The position numbers were made by a program, and so were the translations under genes. The notes beneath the pieces were generated by a model, which was not told the DNA's origin, did not search any database, and saw only the letters and a program-made list of their open reading frames with translations. Positions 53,050-64,000 of a stretch of 64,000 bases of DNA are shown here, one piece after another. Source of the DNA: Paralichthys olivaceus. Lineage: Eukaryota > Chordata > Actinopteri > Pleuronectiformes > Paralichthyidae. Position 1 is the first letter of the stretch, and the number at the start of each line of letters is the position of its first letter. Location of the stretch: the NCBI RefSeq assembly GCF_024713975.1, contig NC_091094.1, positions 12,571,001 to 12,635,000 of the forward strand. Reading direction: 5' to 3'.

Positions 53050-53575
53050 TGTTAAGAAAGTGCAAAAAAAGTTTGACCCCTTTGTCCTGATATGCACCAA
53101 AAGGTAATGGGTTCTTTCTTGTACTGCGTCTCATCCTGACACCAGGTTTTGTGGAAATCCTGCTGACAAACACAAACCAACCCACCACAAAAAAAGAACC
53201 CCCCCCCCCCCGATCGACACCAAAATTTCAAGCGTTCCTCTCTGACCCATTCCTGTCCCTCCACCAAGTTTCATGGATGTGCTGTAGTTTTTGTAAAATG
53301 CTGCTAAATAACAGCCAAACAAACAAATGCATGTCCTTGGCAGAGGTAATTAGAAGGGCACCCAGGGAGTGCATACCTCTGCCAAAGCTAATGGCCAAGG
53401 TCACCCAAAAGAATTCCTGGGTCCGCCTGTTTATCCTGTCTGCTATAAAATTGTATAGGTTCTTCCATGGGTCATGTCCCACCCCTCCACAAAATTTCAT
53501 TGAAATCGGTACATTTTTCTTTTATTTTTAGTAACTAACAGACAAACAAACAGATGAAGAATAACCTCCTTGGCA
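53050..53575 (+). repeat. Dispersed repeat, RTE/Expander-like 3' part
   Basis: Contains CCACCAAGTTTCATGGATGT, TAACAGCCAAACAAACAAAT and CATGTCCTTGGCAGAGGTAA, then a second related block ending AACAGACAAACAAACAGATG and CCTCCTTGGCAGG. The repeated wording suggests two adjacent copies of one family. A C-run lies at about 53201-53213. Family name is tentative. Confidence 0.5.
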
Positions 53576-56500
53576 GGATAAAAATATAAAACATATCTAA
53601 TATTCTCAGTTATGTCATTAAGTCGAGAAGAATAAAATATTATTGGTCAAACTGCTGAAAACAACATCTGATGAATCCAAATCTTCTTTGAGATCACAGT
53701 GTGGGTATTTTTCAGAAGTGATTACTCTCTCAGTTTGAGGATTTTTCTTCGAGAGGGACATGTGATGCCCCAAAGATAATCAGACCCAATCAACTCATCT
53801 GCCAGCGTGTTTGTTTAATAGAGTGCTTCTTGGCTCAGCTTTTTAACACCATACATTATGCCACCGACACTCCGAGGGAGAGGAGCTGTGAACTGTGCAG
53901 CCGGACGTGAATGTTACTGAAATGGATGAATTTGACATCTTTGGTCTTGAGATGTGGGCCTTAGTGCTGAGACGGACTCCGGGGGTCTATATGGACTCAG
54001 ATTGATTTCACTTTATTTTGATGTAAACCAGAACAATAGAATTAAATGCGAAAACTCTTGATGACACAGTGTATTTGGAACAGATCTGTAAATAAGGATC
54101 ATGATTGTGGTGGCATGGGTGTTATCTCCCCCAATTTGCCATATGTGTTGGTAAATTAGAGAAATTGTTGGTTAAACAATATTCATTAAACTTTGATTAA
54201 AAGTTAATGGTGACGTTATCAGTAGATTAATCATCATCTAATACACCAGAATAAAACATTAAATCCTATGGAAGAGCTGGGCAAGTTGTCATACAGACGA
54301 AGTCATGCATAGACATGATTATCAAATCTTTGCTGCTGATGAATGTCAATGCATTTGTTCAGTGGATGTAGATAATAGGATGATGCCTATGAGCAAGGAA
54401 ATGAAGAGAGAGGGAACTGACATCACTGGAAGAGGCATCAATAAATAAGTAACATTAAAAATAATAGGAATTCACTCCAGTGTGTGCAGCGAGGGTTCTC
54501 AGAAACATGTTGTAGACTGCATGATTTAAAAAATCATAATGTGTTTTGACAATATCTTTTTGGCACCGAACTGTGTATTGTGTCCTCTTTCACGTCTATT
54601 CATCGAAAGACATTGAGGTCATTTTCCAGGACTACTGTCAATCTGACTGATGAACATGTAGATACAGACGACTGAGACTGAACAGCCGGAGCTCATTAAG
54701 TTCATGAAGAGAGGGGCAGTGGAGAGCTCAAGTATGACACTCAATCATTTACATTATTATTTAAAACCTTTCACCAACCTAAAAAAGCCATTCAGTGAAA
54801 GAAGCTTCGCCTTTTGAGTGAAAGTCGAGTTTTGATTTCAGCGTTTTAAAGTTGGTTTTGAAACTGTTTGTCTCTGTTGTCACAGATGTGTCGCGCGGTT
54901 TAGCGCCACTTACATAAAGAATAAAGGTGTTAGTCGACAGTATGGATATAGAAGTTGATTCCAAAGGGATGACAGCTGAAAAGCAGCAGGCGAAATACCC
55001 CCTCACCCACGGTCTGTGCAGCAGAGTGTAACGTATCACAGACTCACGATTGAAACGTCTCCTCTGCTTATAAACCAACAGGGAAAGCTAAGATTAATTT
55101 TATTATTTGTTCTAATGTGACTAATTTGACTAGTTCGAGACTGACAATCACAGTCAGGATAAAATTGAGTGATGATGTTTACGTGTTTAAATAATTCAGT
55201 GGTGTGACCTGATATGTGGTTCACATAAACAGCGACAGAGATGCAAATCTTACAGTGCAGAGTCTCTGTCTGTCGTCATTCAGGAGTGAATGTTTGAAGG
55301 AAGTGTTGTTTATTCCTCGTAAGGTGCAGAGATGTATCTGATCTAGTTTGGAAGAAAACCTTGTACCCAGAGTTGTTTCTCTCCAGCACAGTATGTACTT
55401 GTTAATTGCAGTCGAACCTACATCGTCTATGTAATCTTGTCTGTCGCACAAAGCGGCAACATAATTTGAGTATAGACAAATGTGAAATGTCCACAGTTCT
55501 TTATCCTGGTGGCACAACACAAAACCATCCCTGTTTTCTCTGAGGGACATATTCCTTGGGCATGAAGCAGAATTGTCTGGTTAAGGACAGTTAGTGTGTC
55601 CTCAGAATGTATGCATAGATTGAGACGGATTAATCTGCAGAGCTCTTGTCATTTTCTTTTCATTGCTGTATAGGATATAATCCCTGCCCCCAATGCTGGT
55701 ATTTGGTTAAACTCTGAAAAAAAGGGTGAAAATGGACATAACGCATCTGCAGCTCTGGTTGGCAAAGTGGAAAGTACAAATACGTCATCACTTTTATCGT
55801 GATGATTCGGATTAACCTTTACAAAAAAATCAGACGGATACAAATTAAAACTGGATGTAGAGAATTTAAATGTGGTTTCAGAGGGGGACAGTTTGGACAT
55901 TTTATTGAAAACAAACAAAGCTTGCAAAAAATCATCTTCAAACTGCTTTGTTTTGTCTGATGCACTGTATGAATCAAAAATATTGAATGTACCTCTATAC
56001 AGGGTTAGTAAAACCAAGCATTAACATTTTTGGAAAAGTCAGTATGGTAAAGTGTGTGGTTGCTGAAACTGGTGGACGGCGGGAGCAACCTCACATTGAC
56101 CAGCGACTGCTCGTACCTGTGCTGACAAATGAATCAAGCAAACTTCTGTAAGTATCTTCTCACAATGTGAGGCAGCACATCGTCTGTGTCTTGTGAGAAG
56201 GTGGGCGGTTGGTGTTGGTGAACGTCAAGGACACATGAATGTGTTTGTGCCGCTGCATTGAACCATATGAGAGGTTGCTTCAAAGGGAAAATCACTCCAG
56301 TCTGAATGGGAAAAGAGATTAGCAGCACTGGCTTTCCATATTAAAGAAAGAGACAGAGGTAAGAGCTGTAGCCGGATCATTACCGCTCGCCTCTGTTCAA
56401 CCTCTTTCCCTCTTTGGCTGATGACTCTCACTGAGTGATAAAGAACACAAACAGCAGCCTGGTGCAGCCATGAGGAGCTTTGCCTCACAGACACTCAAAG

Positions 56501-56864
56501 TTTCCTTCTTTATTATGACTGTTACCTGTTTCTGAGCCACTCCCCTCCTGTGAAACACAGAAAACAAATCTGTTTAATTGATTTAATTTCTTTAATCACA
56601 GTCACAGATGAAAAATCACAGAAGCATTATCCACATTGTCAATATAAATGATCTTACTAGGGCATCATGAAGCAGGAGGATCAGAGATAAAGAAATACAT
56701 AAATTCACTTTTATTCTAACTATTTCCTGTTTAGCTTTCACATTTAATAGACTTCTTCTATTATTACTTTCACAAAAACATGTTTTTCTTAAGACACGTT
56801 TGGGCCTTTATTAATGGGACAGATTTTAAGTATGGAAGGGGGGAAGCAGGTGACAACTCTCATC

Positions 56865-57205
56865 TTGAAGGAACAGTGTAAGTTAGTGGGGATCTACTGG
56901 CAGAAATGAAGTATAGAATTCATAATTATGTTAAATTTCATGTAAAATCATCTGAAACTAAAAATGGTTGTGTTTACACAGGGAGTCTCTTGCATGGAGT
57001 CTGCCATATTTCTACTATAACCTACCATAGACAAACCAAACAGCAGCTCTAGAGGTGCCAGGGGCCTTTTGTGTTTCTACTTTACCTGAAGGCCATTGGA
57101 GGTTCATCTACTTGCTTGGTAAGGGAGTTTTGAGGGGAGGAGTATTTCATTAGACCTGCAACCCCACAACTAGACGCCACAAAATACTACACACTGGTAC
57201 TTCAA
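56865..57205. mobile_element. MITE, full-length diverged copy
   Basis: Left end TTGAAGGAACAGTGTAAG and, on the minus strand, right end TTGAAGTACCAGTGTGTAG form an imperfect inverted repeat. The internal phrase GATCTACTGGCAGAAATG links it to the family at 2065, 27726 and 33672. Confidence 0.75.
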
Positions 57206-58717
57206 AACGTCTCTCCTCTCCTTCTCCTCTTTTATTTTCAAGTCTTACTAAACAATGTCATAAAACCAAGTCTGATGAATGTAATATGTTTGATCGACAG
57301 TCACTACATCTTTATCCAAGATACAAACCTTACTGAGTGTCCACCAAGACGAACAGACCAGCACACAGGAAAAGATAGAGTGAGTGAAAAATATTGACTG
57401 GAGAGGCAAAGAAGTGATTTGGGATGGAAGGTTAGCAGGACGGGATTTATGTCTTAAGAGTCTTGATGAGGGTAATGCACCAGTAAAGGACAGATACAAA
57501 CCCACAGTCCGCTTCTATCCTCCACAGTTGCAGCAGTGCGGTATGGGGTACTTTTTATTCTGAGCCTGAGCTGACTAACACTATTTTCTAATACATTTTG
57601 AGACATTTTTCTTTTTCATACATACTTTCAAGCTTTGCCTTTTTTAAGTTGTTATTTTAAATGTTGGAGCTTCAACATTCACACAGCAACATTTAACTCA
57701 GAACACTCAGTGATCTGTTGGGCTTTCATGTGAATGGACTGTGCTGTAATGATTTTTGCCACACCCAGCTCTGAGGAAGTACAGGGCATTAAAGTTTCCT
57801 TTTAAATTTAAGAGAAATGCTATTTAATGGCTACACATAAAAGCTGTGACCAACAATTATTTTCATGATTAAAAAAGCTGTTGAGCTTTTCTTTTCAATG
57901 GCTTAATCATTAAATATGACTCAAGCTAAAACGCCTTGTCTGTCCAAGAGTTCAACAACAATTCTCATCAAGTCTTACATCAAATAAAGAGAAGCTTAGA
58001 AATCTCATATTTAAAGAGCTGCAAACAGTGACATTTGGAAAGTTTTGTTAATTTAAACAATGCATGAATGATTTATTTGGTTATCTTTATTTTAAGTACT
58101 TAGCATGAACCTAAAGAATTTGCAATGCACGTCGCTGGATGGGATTTCCAACAAAAACACAATGATCAAGTATAAAATACTAATAAATCGGCACAAAACA
58201 AACACAATGACACGAGAAAAAGACCACAAAGGTAACACATGCACACTACGTCAAATATTTATTAAAATGTAGGAATCTTAATCAGAAACAGATTAAGGAA
58301 TCTCAATTTGTCAGTGTCAAACATGCAAAGCATTGTAATGGACAGGATTGATTTTATTATTTTGGACCAAATTAATGCAAATTGTCTCATTGATTTCATC
58401 CTCTCAGTGTCGGTACCGTTTACGTAACGTAGGCATTTCTCCCCAGTAACTGAATGAGCATAGCTAGGAACCAGTTGAGCTGTGTGGCAGCTGCCAGTGA
58501 GTTGGTGGTGTGATAATGGATGACTGTAACAAGAAGGGGCTTAGCTGGTTGTGAACACTGTGTTCTCCTGTATGTATCAGCAGTGCCACAGCTCCTGAAT
58601 ATGACAACAGTGTGGAGACTGGTTATACAGAGTGAGAGCTCCCGGTTTGTGAGTCAGGCTAAATCTGCACACCTGGCTGTTTACTACCCCGGTCGAGTGG
58701 TGTTTACTGACACAATG

Positions 58718-58720
<3 letters not shown>

Positions 58721-58751
<31 letters not shown>
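58721..58751. repeat. (TG)n microsatellite
   Basis: Perfect TG run of about 31 bp in cadps intron 1. Confidence 0.92.
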
Positions 58752-58752
<1 letters not shown>

Positions 58753-61700
58753 TTCGGGACAAAGCTGTGTGAGCGTGTATGGTTGGGGGATAATAGCTTG
58801 TGCATCTGTCTTTGTATAATTGTATTTTTATGACCACAGTCACCGCATGATGCTGGCGTTTGGTGTTTGATGACCCTTGTTGCCGGTGGATTTTGTGCAG
58901 CTGTCGTGCAGCGCTCTCTGCCGCGCTCGTGTTTGCTGTTTGTTCAGATGTGGGCCGGTGGTGTCATCTGCAACATGATAAAGTGTGCTTTGTCTAGAGG
59001 GGGGGGGGGGGTCCAACCATTCTGTGTTTGCTGAAAACCAACATCAGCATTGGAAACAACTCTTTCCTGAGCAAACAGATTTAAACACAATAAAAGCGTT
59101 CAGTTTATCTCTTTCACTGCATGAAAGTTTACCCTCCGCATAAATCTTAACAGGACATTACACTCGTCCTCCCTTTTATATAGAACTGCACGTTTTGGCA
59201 GCATTGAGATGTTGCCTCAGTGCTTTTTTTGATGAAGTGCATTTACCACTGCCCACCACTGAAAACTGCACATTTAATTTGGGGCCATTTAATTTTGGAA
59301 AACACCTTAATTCAACTTGCCTTTTTGACGTTATGTAACTTCCAGGGAAAGCTTAACAGTGAGTCAGCAGAGCAGCGGCCTCACTGCGCTGAATTGCATA
59401 GTAGCCTCAGTATATACTGCATTCAATTAACTAATTACTGCATTCATCTTAGCTCTGCAGCCAACACGTTGAATACTCACAAGCCCTGCTGATGAAACAT
59501 TTCCGAGATATAAGAGTGAAAATAAGATGAAGAGAATCATTATATATATTTATGTTTATTTTATTTGACCTTGTACTGGTTTATTTTTCCTTACTATTCA
59601 CACACCCACACACACACACAAATGTCTTCAACTTGAGATGTTATTCAAATGTACATTATGGGCTTTTTGTCCCCATAATGTGACTGTATAAACAGATAAA
59701 GGTCTCCACAAAATGACCACAATTTATTTGTGGACTCTGTATTATTAAAATAAAAAGCTTTAACCCTGAATATTCTTTACAATACCTCAAATGTAACCAT
59801 CCCCCATTGCATTATAGGTAGTGACACAAGTAATTTCCTCACATTTGATGGAGCATATGTCACGTTGTAGATGACAGACTGGATTATCATTTTTGTACTG
59901 AATACAAGGACGTCTTTCTGTACTCCAGACAAAAAATAGTGGCAAATTAGGCAATATGAAGAAATCTTCCATGGGTTCACTGAAGAATCACTAAAGGCAG
60001 CTCACGTTTTACAAGATATGTGCCTGAGGGGGCTTAATACCATGGACCCGGGTTAAAGGCTCAGTGGGTTTTAAGATGCAGCACAGATACTTTGAAATTA
60101 TATTTGAAGCTGAAGGACTTTTACTACATGTCTGTTTATCTACAATATGTTATGTTTATCAAAGGGTATTACATAGAAAATTACAATTTTATGTGATTAT
60201 TGGAAAAATAAGGGACCTTGAATCTACCTCTGTGTATGGAACGTGCTTTGTATTAAAATTGCCTTGCCTGGCCCAAACAACAAAAATGCTTCTAATTTAT
60301 TACAAGGCCAGTTTTTAGATGAAAGATTCTTGATCATAAATATTTCACAGTGACTCCAGTATTGTTTCAGCCACATGGTCGAACTATAAACTCTAATCCA
60401 TAATCATTTTGAGCTGTAATGAAGTTACTGTACATCAAGCCAATGCAGTGAGCACATCTCTTCTATTGATATGTGAAGGGTGATTAATGTCACTGCCTAC
60501 TTCATTGCAAGCCAATGAATCACAGTGTAACAGTGCAATCTTGATAAGAGCCACAGAGAGATAATCAATAGCAGCAAAGCAGGAAAGTACATCTTGGGAG
60601 TTTGGTAATACTGATGAAAATGGAGGCATTTCCTGTCATCCATCAACTTGGTTACCAATCAGCACAGTTCTCTAATCAGCAAAGAAATAAAAATGCATGC
60701 AGCGTTGAAGTCTTAAATACTTAATGTGGTTGTGGTTTGGTTAAGAAGTGGACATGTTTCACCTGGTTAACTGCTTCAGCGTCAGCTCACACACTCAATG
60801 ATTAATCAATAGGTTTAAAAGAAAAAAAAAGTAGAGTAAAATGACCACTGTCTCCCAGATCACAAAAGGATGCCGTCTTGTTTTATTCAACAAACACGTG
60901 AAGCTATAGGTTAACATTATAAATGGTACTGTTTGAAAATGTATATTAAAAATGAATAGTTCATTAAAATAATTTTCTGTCAATTAATTCATTAAGCTTT
61001 AGTCTGGTTTACACAGCATACATCAGTTCATTGATTCCACTTAATTAATTTAACAGCTGCCATGAGCTTAATGAGAAACTACTTTTAAAGTTATTTTTTA
61101 AGCCAAAATACCAAACACGACTGAATTCAGCTCTTCAGTTCTTCTGCTATGGTAAACCAGAAATATTTGTTTTTGTTTTTCTGATGCATTCAATCAATTT
61201 AAAGACTAAATCTGTCAGTAAAATGAAAACAAAGTCAAGCTTATCAAGGTCCATTAATCCAGGTTTATGATGTCAGAGCTCTATAGTGAGAGCTCTATGT
61301 GTTTCACCTTAATGTAAAAACAAATAATGATGAGTAAATGACTCAACATATAAATGAATACATTAATAAATCTGCTCTATTGCATATTTACTGAACAAAA
61401 ACAATGAAAATAACATAACCTTACCTGTGAACAAGTAAAACTAGTAAATAAAGGAAGTAAATAAACGTAGGCACACACACACACGCTTGCACATGATTAA
61501 TCTGTAAAAGCAAACAATACGCTGTAGACGCACTCATAAAACAACACAACACACCACACACAGTTTGATGAACATCACATGAAGACATTCATTCATTTTT
61601 AAATCTTTGAATAAAGATCTGAACCTGTCATGAGGGGGTTAATGAAACGAATCTTGTAATGTAATATTTTACAAGGACGTGTCAGGACTCAATACAAAGA

Positions 61701-63249
61701 TTCACTGAAAATGATTGCATTGTTTAACCTTTGGTGTCATGCATCACATTTCTATAATGGCTTGTTGTATTTAGTTGTTTTCAGGAAACTCTACAGTAGC
61801 ACAGGCTTCATATTCTACCTTTATACATTAAATATTGTTCAAAGGTTCTGGTTCTTCTGTCCTACTTTTCGAAATTATTTGTTCATGAAATGAATTCACA
61901 CTTTGTTGTTTTTTTATTATGATGTTTTTGCAACACAAGAGTACTTAGAATTATTGTTACTTCAGAATTTAATAATGTATTCTCCAGGGAAAAATGAAGC
62001 ACGGTCTCATTAATTAACACAAGTCTCTTACAAATGTATCACAGCGAACCATTGCATCATGTGCATTGCGACAGAAGATAATGCAAAGCAAGTTTATTGG
62101 GTAAAATAAAACTCAACATTTCAAACTTAATGAAGATACGATTTATTGCAGGACTACAATAAATCATATCTTGATTTTTCCTCGCTCTATCAGAAATTGA
62201 GAGGCAAATGGACAGGAACGAGTAGGTTGACTTCAGCCTCCGAGTGTTTCAGTAGACTAGACTGATTTGCTGTTGTGAATATTAACATTTCTTGCCTCAG
62301 GGTGGTCCTAGAACACCATGGTCGATTAAAACATAGCAGAGACGTTTCTCGCTTTCCATTTAATCTTACATCTTGCTGTTGCCAAGGTGAATAGATTAAA
62401 AGCCTTGAAGGAGAAGCACAAGTATTGATGTCGATGTTCTGATATGTGTTGTATATGGATCTTTCATGTTTGGACACTGAGTGGTTTATCATGCAGAAAT
62501 CTGCTGTACAAGAAGAATCATCAATCGGCTGAAAAAGCAGTGAAATCACTTGTGATGCTTTAAATTTGTATCCGTCTTGCTTTTATTGACAACAATGGGG
62601 AGCTCATCTGATTGTCAACCTCCAAAGAGTCTATCGGTATCTAATATGTGTGTTTTGTATACACCTTCACAAAGCTTTCAAAAGACCGAAGTCAGGCACT
62701 TTTGCTTTGGAACTGCCATTTTATGTTAGATGAACCTCATTTTCTGAACATTACTGGTAAAGGGTTGGGGTAATATGATGGACACGCAGATGGTGTTGAG
62801 ATTGCCTCACAGGCACATGATATGTGGTACTTTTCCATCACACTCCTACACTAAAGGCTGTCACTTGCAAAGCAAGGCTGGATGCTCGCAGACACACGCA
62901 GGTCCTTCAGCATGATGGATATCCACAACAGCCTGAACTGTACAATTTAAAGGTAGTTGTCAAAGGGAGATCATCTATTGACTGTTGGGTAACTGGCACA
63001 AGAACCATAAATGTAAGGAGCTATAGGCCAGAGTAAGGATTGAAACAAAGGGAGAAAAAATATCCGACATGTGCAACACTATATATCTATATATAGATAT
63101 ATAGTTGTTGAGATACTTGAACCCAAGCCATTTATTATGTCCAGATCATTTTTCTCTGTACACTCAAGTTCAGTTGCAGCATTCTGAAAAAAACACCTCT
63201 CCTGTGATATTCATGAACAGGATATCAAAGCACAGCTGAGGCCTGGAAA

Positions 63250-63935
63250 ATGTCCTTTTGGGTGATATTACGGTGGCATCGCTTCTGTTTGCAGATGATG
63301 TTGTTCTTTTGGCTCCATTGGACCGTGACCTACAAAGTCCACCGAGCCATTTGTAGTTGAGAAGGTTGTGGTCAGGATGGTGGATTGCTCAGATCATATT
63401 AGGTTAGGGAGGGGTGTCCTCTGAACAGAAGAATCCAGCTACCTTGGGGTTTTATGATGGTAAACAGGATAGTAAGATTGACCAGCCGTTTGGGGCACTG
63501 GTTGCCATCATGCAGGCTTTGTATCGACAGTACAGACAGAGCTGAGCTACAAAGCAGAGCTCTCAGTCAATCTTAGCACTGCTCTCACCTGCAGTCAGAA
63601 TCTCTGACTCAAACAGATGCAGTCAGCAGAGATGTTTGACCTGTTTCCACATGAAAGCATGAAGAGCTTGGAGATTAAGGGAGGACCTTGTTATTGAGAT
63701 GCCGCTCCTTCACATGGAGAACAGCCAGTTTGTGTGATTTGGATCACTTGGTGAGGATGACCTGTGGCCTACCTTCAGAGGTGTTGTGAGCAGAGATAGA
63801 CATTGGGAACCCTGGAGGGATTACATCCCCCAGCTGGTCTCAGAGTACTTAGTGTTTCCCCTGAGGAGCAGGTCGAAGTTTCTGTGGGAAACTGATTTTT
63901 GGGCTGCTCTGATAATTTACGGATGGATGTTATAT
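63250..63935 (+). mobile_element. LINE relic, reverse transcriptase fragment
   Basis: The plus strand at about 63262-63330 reads ITVASLLFADDVVLLAPLDR, the catalytic FADD motif of LINE reverse transcriptases. Downstream, in shifting frames, come SSYLGVL and a REVLRRDRHWEPWRDYIP-like end, finishing near GGATGGATG. Frameshifts and stops make it inactive. The exact clade is not determined. Confidence 0.7.
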
Positions 63936-64000
63936 TTCTATATTTAAACTAACATGTGTATCTTTTGACACTCTCCTGTCCTGTTTGCTCTTGCTCCCGC

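Larger units (their letters stand above)
50192..64000 (+). other. cadps: Intron 1 of cadps (continues beyond the window)
   Basis: No further cadps exon and no other gene recognised. Contents I can name are dispersed repeats at 52680-52850 and 53050-53575, a MITE at 56865-57205, a TG microsatellite at 58721-58751, a G run near 58999-59011 and a LINE relic at 63250-63935. A perfect 26-bp AT palindrome lies at about 63080-63105. The remainder is unremarkable. Confidence 0.6.

Overview
The window is vertebrate nuclear DNA, and the gene content points to a spiny-rayed (percomorph-type) teleost. Genes have short GT-AG introns, intergenic DNA is full of fish-type repeats, and the core is a tandem cluster of RH2 (green-sensitive) cone opsins next to synpr and cadps, which are also neighbours in other vertebrates (SYNPR and CADPS lie close together on human 3p14). 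I cannot name the species.

Layout. 1-10.1 kb: no gene seen; a full-length MITE, CTAT microsatellites, a LINE 3' end and other repeat fragments. 10.1-33.5 kb: four intact five-exon RH2 opsins. Gene 1 (10206-13654, +) and gene 2 (16413-19097, +) have the short N-terminus of the RH2B/C type. Gene 3 (22677-24194, -) and gene 4 (31578-33082, +) have the longer N-terminus of the RH2A type and are transcribed away from each other. Between genes 3 and 4 lies an opsin relic on the + strand (26045-28835): a decayed exon 1 with its splice donor, probable exon 3 and clear exon 4 remains, split by a nested transposon insertion. 33.5-38 kb: non-coding DNA with a MITE and two candidate regulatory segments. 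37960-40784 (-): a synaptoporin-like synaptic vesicle gene in five coding exons. 40.8-49.1 kb: non-coding. 49856-50191 (+): first coding exon of cadps (CAPS1). From there to the end is cadps intron 1 with scattered repeats, including a decayed LINE reverse transcriptase at the right edge.

How it fits together. The opsins are light sensors of green cones. They differ at known tuning residues: gene 3 keeps Glu at bovine position 122, genes 1, 2 and 4 have Gln, and gene 4 also has Leu at 207, so several spectral classes are expected. The paralogs have exchanged sequence: exon 4 of genes 1 and 2 differs at 2 of 240 bases, and gene 3 shares intron 3 and the start of exon 4 with gene 2 rather than with gene 4. 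Each intact gene has a TATA box 93-129 bp before its ATG and ends in the same AATAAATGCATGCAT poly(A) motif. Synpr and cadps act in synaptic and dense-core vesicles and probably have no functional link to the opsins beyond old synteny.
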